37,130 nt of DNA, taken from contig SXLG01000030.1 in the NCBI GenBank assembly GCA_005777805.1, positions 1 through 37,130 on the forward strand. The letters run 5' to 3'. Origin of the DNA: Pseudomonadota bacterium. GTDB lineage: Bacteria; Desulfobacterota; Binatia; UBA12015. The notes beneath the pieces were generated by a model. The model worked only from the letters and a program-made list of their open reading frames with translations. It did not search any database and had not been told where the DNA came from. Positions within the stretch are counted from its first letter, which is position 1. Each line of letters opens with the position of its first letter. Below, piece by piece: positions 6,533-15,923 of the stretch. The position numbers and the translations under genes were made by a program.

Positions 6533-8836
6533 GTGAGCACGCAAACTGACCGCATCGGTGCCGGCGAGTGGGCTCTCGGCGCGACCCTCGCTCTGGCCGC
6601 AGCACGGGTCCACCTGCCGCTGATCGCGACCAGTGCCGGCGGCTGCGACGAGTGGCACGTACTGCAGATCGGCGCGAATCTGCTGGCCGGCGACGTCCTC
6701 TACCGCGACACCAACCACGTCGCCGGACCCGGCGCTTTCCACGCCGCGGCAGCCCTCTTCGCCCTCTTCGGAGAGCGCTTCGAGGTCGGCCGCTTCGCCA
6801 TGCTCGGGGTCTACTCGTTCGTGGTCGCGGCGACCTGGCTCTTGACCCGGCGCCTCACCGGGCCGCTGCCGGCACTCGCCGCCGGCCTGTGGATGATCGG
6901 CTACCGACTCTGGTCGTTCCCGCACTTCCACATCTTCCACTACGCCACGCTGGGCTTTGCCCTGGTGACCGCCGCCTTCGTCGTGCTCCACGCCGAGCGC
7001 AAACCCCGCCTTGGGCGGGTCGTGCTGGCGGGCTTGCTGGCGGGGGCCGCCTTCACCACCAAACAAGATTCCGGGGCTTTCGGCGCGCTCGGGTGTGTCC
7101 TGGCTCTGGTGATGACGGCACGCCTGCGGCGCGGCACAGCGCCCGGCTCCGGTAGCGGGTTGCGTGAGGTTTCTGTGTTCGTCGCCGCCGCAACGCTGCC
7201 GGCACTTGCCTGGAGCGCGTGGTTCGCGGCGCACGGCGCGCTCGGCCCGTTTTTATGGCAGACGGTGTGGGATCCGCTCGTCCTGAACCCGCTCTTCACG
7301 CCCGGCGACGGACCGCAAGCGGGCGATTATCTCGACCTGCCGCCACTCCGCCCCCTGCTGGCGCAGGATGCAGCCACCCGGCGCTTTGCCTTCAGTTGGT
7401 TGCCGGGTCTGCTTCTCGACCTTCACCTGCGCGACATCTTCTCGAGCGCCCTCTGGCAGCGGACGAACCTGATCGACCTGGGTCTCAAGGTCCTCTACCG
7501 CCTGCCTTGGTTGATCCTCGCCATCGAGGCCACGGCGACCGTGCGGACCTGGGCGCGGGCACGTTCCCACCCCGGCGACAGCGAACTCCAGCGCGCCACC
7601 GCGGCCCGCGTGGTGCAACTCATGTTCGCGGCGGCGATGTGGGCTGCTTTCTCGAAGCCGCGCGACTGGATCCACTTCTCGGTGATCGTCGTCCCGCTGG
7701 TGCCGATCGTCGCCCGGCAGGTGAGTGCCGTCCTCGCTCGACTGCACGGCTGGCCCCGTCGTTGCGGGGTCGCCTTGACGGCGGCCGGGCTCGCCATCTG
7801 GCTCGCCGCGAGTGCCCATCTCGCTCTCGGCGCAGCAAGCACGTACTCAGCCCCTGTCACGGGGGTCCGCGGCACCGTCTTCGTGCGGCCCGAGGACGCG
7901 CGGAGCTTCTCGACTCTGCTCGATCGTTTGCAAGCGACTCCGCCCGACCGCCCGGTGCTCATCCTGCCCTGCCTGCCCGTACTGACCTTCCTCGCCAACC
8001 GTCCGCCGCTCACCCGCTTCATCTGGCTCTGGCCGCGCGACGCCTATGCCGACCGTGACCAGCAGATCCTGACGCGGCTCGACGAGCGGCCAGACGCGAC
8101 GATCGTCCAGGTGCTGATGCACACGCCCTTCACCCCGCGGTCTCAGAATCTGGTGCCGGAACTTTTTACACGACTGGCGCAGACACACCGGATAGGCGAG
8201 GTGGTGGGCGACCAGCCAGACCGGATGACATGCGCGCTGGGCGCGCCGCGCACGGATGGCACCCCGGAGAACGCCCTCCACCTCGACACGCGGCTCGCTG
8301 CTGCGGCCTTCGAGACGCCCCCGGGGAGCCGGCTCGCCCCCAGCGCGGACCGCCCGAGCGACCGGCCCGCTGCCGGCACGGGGTCGGCCGGCGAGAACTC
8401 GACCGTGCCCACTGCGGTCGCCGTCACCAACTGGGCTTTGACTCCCCGCGTGCTGCACTTCCTCCCCGGCGCAGCCGACCCCCGCCGCCTCGTCATTCCC
8501 ATCGACATCCCGCCGGGGGGGCGCCTGCAACTCGCGGCCGGCGTCAATCCAGATCATTTCCAGTCGATCGGCCCCTTCCCGCTGCGCCTCGGCGTGATGC
8601 TGCGCGACGCAGAGGGCCACGAGCACACGCTGCTTGACATCGAGAAGGACGTCTTCTCCCGTCCCGCCGACCGGCGCTGGAACGAGATCGACGTCGATCT
8701 CACTCCTTTCTCGGGCCAGCGGGCCGAGCTCGTGCTCTCGCTTCAGGCGATCGGCTGGCAGCCCGGCAGCGACGATCTCGCTGGCTTCGAGGATCCACGC
8801 ATCACGACCGGAGCGCCGGCTGCAGCCGGGTCGTGA
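6533..8836 (+). CDS. GT39-like membrane glycosyltransferase with C-terminal beta-sandwich
   Basis: 767 residues. The GT-C fold of ArnT/PMT-like enzymes is visible: first loop GGCDEWHVLQIG at about 36-47, with the acidic pair that serves catalysis in this class, then YRDTNHVAGPGAF, followed by about ten hydrophobic segments up to residue about 430. Such enzymes transfer a sugar from a polyprenyl-phosphate carrier on the outer side of the inner membrane. Residues about 440-560 form a soluble domain, and about 610-760 look like a jelly-roll (ELVLSLQAIGWQPGSDDLAG), possibly carbohydrate binding. GTG start at 6533; no clear Shine-Dalgarno. A second GT39-like gene follows 330 bp downstream. Acceptor unknown. 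Confidence 0.75.
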   Translation: MSTQTDRIGAGEWALGATLALAAARVHLPLIATSAGGCDEWHVLQIGANLLAGDVLYRDTNHVAGPGAFHAAAALFALFGERFEVGRFAMLGVYSFVVAATWLLTRRLTGPLPALAAGLWMIGYRLWSFPHFHIFHYATLGFALVTAAFVVLHAERKPRLGRVVLAGLLAGAAFTTKQDSGAFGALGCVLALVMTARLRRGTAPGSGSGLREVSVFVAAATLPALAWSAWFAAHGALGPFLWQTVWDPLVLNPLFTPGDGPQAGDYLDLPPLRPLLAQDAATRRFAFSWLPGLLLDLHLRDIFSSALWQRTNLIDLGLKVLYRLPWLILAIEATATVRTWARARSHPGDSELQRATAARVVQLMFAAAMWAAFSKPRDWIHFSVIVVPLVPIVARQVSAVLARLHGWPRRCGVALTAAGLAIWLAASAHLALGAASTYSAPVTGVRGTVFVRPEDARSFSTLLDRLQATPPDRPVLILPCLPVLTFLANRPPLTRFIWLWPRDAYADRDQQILTRLDERPDATIVQVLMHTPFTPRSQNLVPELFTRLAQTHRIGEVVGDQPDRMTCALGAPRTDGTPENALHLDTRLAAAAFETPPGSRLAPSADRPSDRPAAGTGSAGENSTVPTAVAVTNWALTPRVLHFLPGAADPRRLVIPIDIPPGGRLQLAAGVNPDHFQSIGPFPLRLGVMLRDAEGHEHTLLDIEKDVFSRPADRRWNEIDVDLTPFSGQRAELVLSLQAIGWQPGSDDLAGFEDPRITTGAPAAAGS

Positions 8837-9166
8837 CCCGCCGGCGGGCGTGCGGCGTGACGCGAACCGCCCACACCGAGATCACCCGCTGCGCCGAGCC
8901 TCGCCACTCCCCCGACAGCGCAGGCACCCCAGCCGACATCCGTCCCAGCGGCTGCGCCGAGCGGCTTGGGCCGTCACGAGCACATCCTCCGAGCCAGGGA
9001 GCCCGGCGGCGAGCCCCCAGTGCCGCTCGCTCGATCGTGGGTGCCCCGGCCGATAGCGCGACCGGCGGCTCCGCCCCTCGCCGTCCCATCGTTCGGCCGA
9101 TCGTCCTCTTGCCACCCCCGGCCTATTCCCGACCCCGCGGACGCGCCTGCTAGAGTCGGCGGCGCG
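8837..9166. other. Intergenic region between the two GT39-like genes
   Basis: No gene supported. A 12-bp core GCTGCGCCGAGC occurs at 8888-8899 and 8951-8962 (period 63). The last 16 bases hold TAGAGT (9151-9156), a candidate -10 element for the next gene. Confidence 0.45.
9151..9156 (+). promoter_or_regulatory. Putative -10 element of the second GT39-like gene
   Basis: TAGAGT ten bases before the ATG at 9167. The message would have a leader of only a few bases, and there is no Shine-Dalgarno. No good -35 hexamer found. Confidence 0.3.
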
Positions 9167-10834
9167 ATGCGCTCGGGTCAGGTCGGAATTCGCTCTCTCG
9201 CCGGCGCCGTGGTGGTCGTCGCCACCGCCGCCGTGCTGCGTCTGTGGGCGCTCGACTTCGGCCTGCCCCATCTCATGACCCGGCCCGACGAGGAGGTCAT
9301 CCTCGTACAGACGCGCTCACCGGCGACCGGCACGTTCGATCTGGCCTATGGCATCTACCCGAGCGCCTACATCTTCCTGTCGTGGGGCGCTGGCGAACTC
9401 GGACACGCGACGGCCCGCCTCGTCGGCCTTCACCCGCCGATCGACTACGCCGGCGCCATCGACACCATGCCCTGGCGCGTGCTCCTGCTGCTGCGCCTGC
9501 TCTCGGCACTGGCGGGGATCACCACGGTGGCCTTGCTGATCCGCATCACGCGGCGCGAGATCGGGAGCTGTGCTGCGCTCATCGCCGGCACGCTGCTCGC
9601 CGTCAGCCTGATTCATGTGCGCGACAGCCACGCCGCGAAGCCGGATGTTCTGATGAGTCTCGGGGTGGTGGCGGCACTCGGGACCATGGCGCCGCTCGGC
9701 CGGGGGGCAGCCCGCGGGCGCGCGGTCGCGACGGGGATCGTGATCGGGCTGGCGATGGGCATGAAGTACCCCGCCGTTCTGCTGCTCGTGCCGGCGTGGG
9801 TGCTCTGCATGGTCGGCTCGCCCAGGAGCGGCTGGCGCCGTCTCGTGCCCTTGCCGGGGTTCATCGTCGTGGCGGCCGCGGCGGTGGCGTTCCTCATCAC
9901 CTCTCCAGATTTATTGCTTAACCCAGAGACCCGTCGCAAGGTACTCTCGATCGTCGTGCTGGTTTTTCCGCGGGCTTTCCCGGATGTCGAGTCGCCCGCG
10001 GCATCGATCCCGGCACTGCTGTCGAGCCCCGATGGCTTCCAGCATTCCCAGAGCGCCCTCGATGGCTGGCGCTACTACTACGGCTTCGCGCTGCGCTACG
10101 GCATGGGGCTCACCGCGATGGCACTGGTCCCACCGGCACTCGCCTGGGGCTTCCTCGCGCGCCGTCCGCTAGCGCTCGCCAGTGCCCTCTTCGCGACGCT
10201 CTCGTTCCTCCTCTTCGGCCTCTCACCGGCCCTGCTCTCTAGATACTTGACACCCCTCGTGCCGGCGTTCGCGATCCTGCTCGCAGGTGCCGTGACGGCC
10301 CTGATCCGACGCTCGGGATGGCGCCACCCGGCGCTCCTTCTCGCACTGATCACGATCGCGCTGGCGGCCGAGCCGCTGTGGCGCTCCTTTGAGCATGACC
10401 GGCTGCTCGGCCAGACCGACACCCGGGTGCTGGCGACGGAGTGGCTGCGCGCACACCTGCCGCCGCAGCAGCGCGTCGCCATGGCCGGCACCGTGTTCTG
10501 GGGCTGGGGCGAACCCGCCCTCCCCCCAGGCCATGCCGTGGTGCGCGGTCCGCTCGACCCGGCCGCTCTCGATGACGCCGGGGTCGGCTGGATCGTCGCG
10601 CACGACCACTCGCTCTTCTCCTCGCGTCTCGATCCGGCGTCGCTCGAGCGTCTCGACGGCCGCCTCGTGCTGCGAGCCGCGTTCGACCCTTTCCGCGGCG
10701 CGCGCGACCATGCGGTCTACGACGCGCAGGACGCCTACTACGCGCCGCTTGGCGGCTTCGCTGCGGTCGAGCGCCCCGGACCGAGCGTGCGCATCTACCA
10801 GTTCAAGCCGGCCCCGGCGGCCAAGCTGCCGTAG
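9167..10834 (+). CDS. GT39-like membrane glycosyltransferase
   Basis: 555 residues from ATG 9167. An earlier in-frame ATG at 8966 is rejected because the intervening residues are Pro/Arg-rich and unlike a membrane protein. Seen: one N-terminal membrane segment, then the GT-C first-loop acidic motif LMTRPDEEVILVQ, the YPSAYIFLSWG segment, and RDSHAAKPDVLMSLG, the loop seen in many dolichyl-P-mannose-type transferases. About ten further hydrophobic segments reach residue about 420. The C-terminal about 130 residues are soluble (WLRAHLPPQQRVAM and on), as in other bacterial ArnT-like proteins. Likely uses a polyprenyl-phosphate sugar at the periplasmic face. Acceptor and sugar not predictable. 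Confidence 0.75.
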   Translation: MRSGQVGIRSLAGAVVVVATAAVLRLWALDFGLPHLMTRPDEEVILVQTRSPATGTFDLAYGIYPSAYIFLSWGAGELGHATARLVGLHPPIDYAGAIDTMPWRVLLLLRLLSALAGITTVALLIRITRREIGSCAALIAGTLLAVSLIHVRDSHAAKPDVLMSLGVVAALGTMAPLGRGAARGRAVATGIVIGLAMGMKYPAVLLLVPAWVLCMVGSPRSGWRRLVPLPGFIVVAAAAVAFLITSPDLLLNPETRRKVLSIVVLVFPRAFPDVESPAASIPALLSSPDGFQHSQSALDGWRYYYGFALRYGMGLTAMALVPPALAWGFLARRPLALASALFATLSFLLFGLSPALLSRYLTPLVPAFAILLAGAVTALIRRSGWRHPALLLALITIALAAEPLWRSFEHDRLLGQTDTRVLATEWLRAHLPPQQRVAMAGTVFWGWGEPALPPGHAVVRGPLDPAALDDAGVGWIVAHDHSLFSSRLDPASLERLDGRLVLRAAFDPFRGARDHAVYDAQDAYYAPLGGFAAVERPGPSVRIYQFKPAPAAKLP

Positions 10835-10924
10835 CGGGTCGCATCCGGGCGCTCGGCACAGACCGGCGCCTTTATGGCACTCTGGATGTCAGGAAGGTAG
10901 GTGGCGACACGGAGGTTTCGCTTC

Positions 10925-12040
10925 ATGTCGCAGCTCGACTCGCCATTTTTGTTCTATGCCGCCGAGATTTCTTACTTCTCGGGCAAGGTCCGCCCGGCGT
11001 TGCGCTACAAGCGGGTGCCCTATGCCGAAGTGCTCTGCACCGCGCAGGCGATGCGCGAGGTCATCCTGGCGCGTACCGGGCTTGCCTTCATCCCGATCGT
11101 CGTGACGCCGGAGAACGAAACCTGGCAAGACACGAGCGATATCCTCGACGCGCTCGAAGCGCGCTTCCCCGCGCCACCGCTCTTGCCCGAGACCCCACTG
11201 CAGCGCGTGACCGCTCTGCTGTGGGAGATCTACGCGGACGAGTTTCTGATCCTGCCGGCGATGCACTACCGCTGGTCGACGCCCGAGGGATCGACCAAGG
11301 CGCGGGGCGATTTCGCCGCCAACTCCGGAGATGTCCGGAGTTCACAAAACTTCGCCGACCGCATGAGCGGATCGCTGCGTGCGCTCGGCGTGTTGCCGGA
11401 GACGTTGGCCGTGATCGAGGCCCACACCTTCGATCTGCTGGACCGCCTGGAAGCGCATTTCGCCCAGACGCCCTTCCTTCTCGGCGACGCGCCCTCGCTC
11501 GCCGACTGCGCGTTGATGGGCCCCTTCTACGCGCACCTCTTCCTCGACGCCGTTCCGGGACGACTGCTGCGAGAGCGCGCGCCGCGCACCTGCCACTGGA
11601 TCATGCGCATGAACTCGCCCGATCCCAGCGCTCGTGGCACATGGCTCGCGGATGACGCGCTGGCCCCGACGATGCGCCCCCTGCTCGAGTTGATCGGCCG
11701 CGACGCGGTTCCGCTCCTGCTCGACGGCCTGCGCGATTTCGAAACATGGGCTGACGGACGTCCCGAAGCACACCAGGTCTCGCCCCCGCGCGCGAGCGGC
11801 TTTCATCGCACTTCACTGCGCGGGGTCGAGTTCCCGCGCTACACCAACGCCTACGCACTCTGGCTCGCCACTCGCCTCTTCGACGCCGTGGCCGCACTCG
11901 ACACCACGGCACGAGCCCAGGTCGATACCGCTTTCGCCGGCACGGGCTGCGCGGCTTTGATCGACTATCAGCCGCGCCACCGCCTGCGCAAGCAGAATTT
12001 CCAACTGGTGTTCGAGGACGCGCGCGCGAAAACAGCCTGA
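10925..12040 (+). CDS. Glutathione S-transferase family protein with C-terminal extension
   Basis: 371 residues. N-terminal thioredoxin-like half: FLFYAAEISYFSGKVRPALRY at the start (active-site region), IPIVVTPENETWQDTSDILD near 60-80, which includes the cis-Pro and the glutathione-binding Asp-Ser equivalent. The helical C-terminal half has the family's LGDAPSLADCALMGPFYAHL with the N-capping Asp. Another about 130 residues beyond a standard GST end in PRHRLRKQNFQLVFED. GGAGG at 10911-10915, nine bases before ATG 10925, decides this start over the GTG at 10901. Probable role: glutathione conjugation, or binding in a metabolic pathway; substrate unknown. Confidence 0.75.
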   Translation: MSQLDSPFLFYAAEISYFSGKVRPALRYKRVPYAEVLCTAQAMREVILARTGLAFIPIVVTPENETWQDTSDILDALEARFPAPPLLPETPLQRVTALLWEIYADEFLILPAMHYRWSTPEGSTKARGDFAANSGDVRSSQNFADRMSGSLRALGVLPETLAVIEAHTFDLLDRLEAHFAQTPFLLGDAPSLADCALMGPFYAHLFLDAVPGRLLRERAPRTCHWIMRMNSPDPSARGTWLADDALAPTMRPLLELIGRDAVPLLLDGLRDFETWADGRPEAHQVSPPRASGFHRTSLRGVEFPRYTNAYALWLATRLFDAVAALDTTARAQVDTAFAGTGCAALIDYQPRHRLRKQNFQLVFEDARAKTA

Positions 12041-12244
12041 ACGCCGCCGTACGGGGCCGGCGCGCGGAACCAAGCCGGCAGCGCGACGCGCGGGGGGCAC
12101 CAGGCGGTGGCCCGCGCTGGCGAGCGTCGAGCAGATGCTCGCGGACGTCTCCACCGGAGCGCCGGGTCGCGCCACGGGGTGGCCCCGCCCTCGCCTCCGG
12201 GCTATCGGGGCCGGGGGCGGCGTCGAACTGCTCAGGGGGGCAGC

Positions 12245-13000
12245 ATGGATCTCGGGCTCGCGGGCAGAGCAGCCATCATAACCGGCGGCAGTCGCGGAAT
12301 CGGACGCGCGATCGCCCTTGGCCTTGCGGCCGAAGGCTGCGACGTCGCGATCTGTGCCCGCACACCGGCCGACCTCGAAGCGACTGCCGCCCAAATCCGC
12401 CTGCAGGGCGTGCGCGCCCACGCGGCGATCTGCGACGTGCGCGACGGCACCCGGCTCGACGCTTTCCTCGACGAAGCGCACGCTGTTCTCGGCCGGCTGG
12501 ACGCGCTCGTCAACAATGCTTCGGGATTCGCGATGGGCGACGACACTGCGGCCTGGTCCGCCAATTTCGAGATCGACGTGCTGGCCACGATGCGGGCGAG
12601 CCAGCGCGTCCGCCCCTGGCTCGCGGCCCAGCCCGGCGGCAGCATCGTGCACATCGCCTCGACCGCGGCCCTGGAGGCGCCGGGGCCAGCCGCCTATTCC
12701 GCGATGAAGGCCGCCCTGATCAGTCACTCGAAACATCTCGCGGTCGCGCTGGCGCCGCACGGCATCCGCGTCAACTGCGTGGCGCCGGGCGCGATCGAAT
12801 TCCCCGGTGGCGTGTGGGACCAGATCCGCAGCGCCGACCGGCCGAGCTACGACGCCATGTTGGCGACCATTCCCTGGGGGCGGATGGGAACCCCCGAGGA
12901 AGTGGCTGCGGCGGTCGTGTTCCTGCTCTCGCCGCGAGCGTCGTGGGTGACGGGCGCCTGCCTTGCGGTGGACGGCTCCCAGCACAAGGGCAATCTGTAG
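12245..13000 (+). CDS. Short-chain dehydrogenase/reductase (SDR)
   Basis: 251 residues, classical SDR length. NAD(P)-binding TGGSRGIG at 13-20, CDVRDGTRLDAF near 63-74, NNAS at 90-93, catalytic Ser139 (IAST) and YxxxK at Tyr151/Lys155, then VNCVAPGAIEFPGG and a terminal GACLAVDGSQHKG. The Arg39 after the second strand (ICART) suggests NADPH preference. The start ATG 12245 has a G-run (GGGGGG) six to seven bases upstream. It converges with an acyl-CoA dehydrogenase gene. With the ACAD and APH genes nearby, a 3-hydroxyacyl-CoA or similar substrate is plausible but not shown. Confidence 0.92.
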   Translation: MDLGLAGRAAIITGGSRGIGRAIALGLAAEGCDVAICARTPADLEATAAQIRLQGVRAHAAICDVRDGTRLDAFLDEAHAVLGRLDALVNNASGFAMGDDTAAWSANFEIDVLATMRASQRVRPWLAAQPGGSIVHIASTAALEAPGPAAYSAMKAALISHSKHLAVALAPHGIRVNCVAPGAIEFPGGVWDQIRSADRPSYDAMLATIPWGRMGTPEEVAAAVVFLLSPRASWVTGACLAVDGSQHKGNL

Positions 13001-13180
13001 CGGCCTGTTTCCAACGCTTCCTTACAACCGCGAATCCTGCGCAGGATGCAGGCAGCGGCCACCCTCCAGCCGAATTTGTAAAGCTATTTGCGGAACGCGA
13101 CACTAGCCACCCCCGGCACGGGCCCGTCCTTCGAGGTCCGCGAGTCGTCCGCCGAGGTTCCGCCGCAAGTGCAGGGCCGG

Positions 13181-13289
13181 CGAGCCGCCACCGTGTCGAT
13201 CCGGGAGCCGTCAGCCGATCATCAATCTCGCAATTAGACGAGGCCGCCCACACCGTGTCGCGCCTCGAGAGCCGGGAGCCGTCAGCCGA
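13181..13289. repeat. Imperfect direct repeat spanning the 3' end of the acyl-CoA dehydrogenase gene
   Basis: CCGGGAGCCGTCAGCCGA is exact at 13201-13218 and 13272-13289. The second copy includes the TGA stop (read from 13284 down to 13282) and final Gly codon of the dehydrogenase. A preceding ACCGTGTCG is also shared, with a 9-10 bp indel, so the duplicated block is about 40-49 bp. Confidence 0.75.
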
Positions 13290-14514
13290 AGTTCCAGCCC
13301 TGCCCCGCGTGTGCCCCCGCCAGCACATTCTTCGCGATCAGGATCCGATGCACTTCGTCGGGCCCGTCGGCCAGGCGAAGGGTCCGGGCGCCTTGTGCCA
13401 TCGCCCAGAAAGGAAGATCGCCCGACACGCCAGCCGCTCCCCAGACCTGAATCGCTCGATCGACGACGCGCTCGAACGCCGCCGGCACGAAGACCTTGAT
13501 CGCGGAGATCTCCGTCCGGGCATCCCCGCCGGCGTCCATCTTCTCGGCGCAGGCAATCGTCATGAGTCGTGCCGCCTGGATGTCGATATATGAATCCGCA
13601 ATGAAGCCCTGCACGAACTGTCGCGTCTCCAGCAGACCGCCATGGACCTCACGCAGGGTTGTCCGCTCGACCATGAGATCAAACGCCCGCCACATATGGC
13701 CGACCGCGTTCATGCAATGGTAGACGCGGCCGGCGCCGAGTCGGACCTGCGCCGCCTCGTGCCCGGAACCGACGCCACCGAGCTGGTTCTCGACCGGCAC
13801 GCGCACGTCCTCGTAGAGGATCTCGCAGTGGTCACTCTCGCGACCCCAGACCTCGATACCGCGCACGATCTTCACGCCCGGAGTATCCGTCGGCACGATG
13901 ATCTGGGTCATCCTGCCGTTGCGCTCCGACGGGCCGCCCGCGTCTTCCGTGCGGCACATCACGATCAGGAAGTCGGCGCGCTTGCCGTTGGAGGTGAACC
14001 ATTTGTGGCCATTGATGACCCAGAAATCACCCTCGCGACGCGCCGTGGTGCGGATCGCACGCGGATCGGAGCCCGCCACCTCGGGCTCGGTCATCGAGAA
14101 CCCGGATTCGAGCCGGCCTTCCGTGAGCGGCACGAGCCAGCGGCGCTTCTGCTCGGCGGTCCCGTAGCGCAGGAGAATCTGCTGGTTGCCGGAGTTCGGG
14201 GCGACTACGCCGAAGAATCGCGCCGCGATCGGACTGTAGGCCAGAATCTCGTTCATGTAGGCGTGCTCGAGGAACGAGAGCCCGGCACCGCCGTACTCGG
14301 GCGGAAGATGCGGCGCCCACAGCCCAGCCTCCGTCACGCGGACACGAAGCCGCTGCCGGACCTCCTCGGCCGAGGGCCCACTGCCCTGGTCGGCGCGACC
14401 GGTCAGGAGACGCTCGAAGGGCAGGATCTCCTCGTTGACGATTCGCGCCGTGAGCAGACGGATATGATTGATGCGCTCACCGAGCGCGGGCACGGGTGTG
14501 ACATTCATCGGCAT
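13282..14514 (-). CDS. Acyl-CoA dehydrogenase, ACAD10/11-like
   Basis: 410 residues. Family marks in order: APHLPPEYGGAGLSFLEHA near 60, FAD/substrate motif FSMTEPEVAGSDPRAIRT near 140, WVINGHKWFTSNGKRADF near 165, ILYEDVRVPVENQLGG near 230, GAGRVYHCMNAVGHMWRAFD near 255, and the C-terminal QVWGAAGVSG ... LRLADGPDEVHR typical of the ACAD10/11 branch. Start ATG 14514 has AGGGGAG about nine bases upstream; the open frame above it is Arg/Ser-rich and rejected. This branch usually co-occurs with an APH-type kinase, present here at 341-1456. Function probably in unusual or hydroxylated acyl-CoA breakdown. Cytoplasmic flavoprotein. Confidence 0.92.
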   Translation of the reverse strand: MPMNVTPVPALGERINHIRLLTARIVNEEILPFERLLTGRADQGSGPSAEEVRQRLRVRVTEAGLWAPHLPPEYGGAGLSFLEHAYMNEILAYSPIAARFFGVVAPNSGNQQILLRYGTAEQKRRWLVPLTEGRLESGFSMTEPEVAGSDPRAIRTTARREGDFWVINGHKWFTSNGKRADFLIVMCRTEDAGGPSERNGRMTQIIVPTDTPGVKIVRGIEVWGRESDHCEILYEDVRVPVENQLGGVGSGHEAAQVRLGAGRVYHCMNAVGHMWRAFDLMVERTTLREVHGGLLETRQFVQGFIADSYIDIQAARLMTIACAEKMDAGGDARTEISAIKVFVPAAFERVVDRAIQVWGAAGVSGDLPFWAMAQGARTLRLADGPDEVHRILIAKNVLAGAHAGQGWNFG

Positions 14515-14671
14515 TTGATTCGAACTCCCCTGGTCGCGCCCGCTCTCTGCAAGCACGGGACCGCACGACGCGCGCCACGGCCGGTGTCGAACACGCCCGC
14601 CGCTTCGCGCTGCCGAGAAGCCCGCGTGCCCGGCGTTCTCGAACGTCGGGATGCCCCCACGGGTCCTCTGT

Positions 14672-15802
14672 TCAGCCCTTGGCCGGGTCGAAGAGCTGCT
14701 CGAAACCCGAAGGAGCATGCGGCCCGATGCAGAGCTGCTCGAGCACGCCGATCCCCTGCTCGTCGCCCATCCGCGCCCGCATCACCTGCTGGACGTGGAG
14801 GTTGTCGATCCCCATCGGGTCGAGGTCGGCGTTGCGCCACGACTCGCCGCCGACGGCGAGGTCGCCCTTCCAGCGCCCGTGGCCCCACTCGGAGTTCATG
14901 TAGCCGATACCCTTCATGCGGAAGCAGAGCAGCGGTTCGAGCGAGATCTCGTGCCGGCGGCCGTCCTTGCCGACAAGCACAGTCTCGGCCCGTGCGGCCC
15001 GCCGCGTTCCCGGAACATAGATAATCTTGCGCTCTACGCGCGACATGTACTCGATCGCCGGATCCTCGGTGCCGGGAATCAGCGCCGGATCCTCGTAGGC
15101 CGGCACGATCGCACCATCCATGTGCCAGGCGTGACCGCTGGGCTCCTCGAAGATGCCGAGATGCGTGCAGCGCTTGGCCCAATGCACCGGCGACCAGAGG
15201 AAGTAGACGCCTGGAATCTCGGTCAGCGGCGCCCCGCCTGGATCGGGATCACCGACCGGACGCACGCCCCACGAGCGATCCTTGGTCCCGAAGACGTGCT
15301 CGCGATCGACCCGCACGCTGCGCCGACCGTAGCGGATTTCGCCCTGCCAGCGTCCGAACTGCGCAAAGCGCGTCGAATCCATGATCAGCTTGCCACCGCG
15401 CGCACGCAGCGTCTGACGCCCCTCCTCGATGCACGCGGTACGTGCCGTGAAGGTGAGATCGCATGCGATGCCGGTCTGGTTGTCGTCAATCACCACTCGC
15501 ATCCGGCGCATCGGCTCGATCACGTCGATGCGAAACGGCCCGACATTGAGGTCGGTCGGATCGGTGGGGCGTCGCCGGGAAGCGTGAAAGGAGTGCTGCT
15601 CCTCGGGATCGACGATGCTGAAGCCACAGTCGAGGATGCCGAGGTTGGGATAGAGGCCCATCCCGATGCCGAAGTAGAACGAGCCGTCTCCGGCATAGCC
15701 GTTGAACCAGTAGCGATCGTAGGCGTTGCGATCGGCGGTCGCGGGCACGGCGACCGGCTCGGGCGTCTGGTGGATCGGGTAGTCGTCGAAGCGGCTCAGC
15801 AT
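14672..15802 (-). CDS. Conserved protein of unknown function (possibly DUF7064/DUF7065-like)
   Basis: 376 residues, soluble, no signal peptide. Opening FDDYPIHQTPEPVAVPAT and then a strand-rich protein: YWFNGYAGDGSFYFGIGMG near 32-50, DPEEQHSF near 65-72, NVGPFRIDVIEPMRRMRV near 86-103, VYFLWSPVHWAKRCTHLG near 200-217, MNSEWGHGRWKGDLA near 303-317. This is the lipocalin/CrtC-like layout I associate with a family found in hydrocarbon- and steroid-degrading bacteria. That link is from memory and not certain. It lies 157 bp downstream of... rather, upstream positions show the dehydrogenase gene follows it on the same strand after 157 bp, so co-transcription is plausible. Trp- and His-rich loops suggest a hydrophobic ligand site. 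Confidence 0.6.
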   Translation of the reverse strand: MLSRFDDYPIHQTPEPVAVPATADRNAYDRYWFNGYAGDGSFYFGIGMGLYPNLGILDCGFSIVDPEEQHSFHASRRRPTDPTDLNVGPFRIDVIEPMRRMRVVIDDNQTGIACDLTFTARTACIEEGRQTLRARGGKLIMDSTRFAQFGRWQGEIRYGRRSVRVDREHVFGTKDRSWGVRPVGDPDPGGAPLTEIPGVYFLWSPVHWAKRCTHLGIFEEPSGHAWHMDGAIVPAYEDPALIPGTEDPAIEYMSRVERKIIYVPGTRRAARAETVLVGKDGRRHEISLEPLLCFRMKGIGYMNSEWGHGRWKGDLAVGGESWRNADLDPMGIDNLHVQQVMRARMGDEQGIGVLEQLCIGPHAPSGFEQLFDPAKG

Positions 15803-15830
15803 GAGAGCGCCATACGGGAACGGCGGCGGC

Positions 15831-15923
15831 CTGCAAAGCCGCGTTCAGTCGCTCGAGGGCAGGGGCCGCCCGGAACGCTACCGTCCGCTGCAATACAACG
15901 CTCAGTCGCTCGAGGGCAGAGGC
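15831..15923. repeat. Direct repeat pair, 36 bp, period 57 bp, copying a gene 3' end
   Basis: Units 15831-15866 and 15888-15923, six substitutions, with an exact core TCAGTCGCTCGAGGGCAG. The second unit contains the TGA stop and the last codons (PLPSSD) of the small gene at 15902; the first unit therefore also spells PLPSSD-stop just downstream of that gene. Confidence 0.8.

Noticed and set aside
6358-6549. Small plus-strand ORF before the first GT39-like gene
   Set aside because: Arg-rich, no ribosome site, overlaps the GT39-like start; most likely chance.
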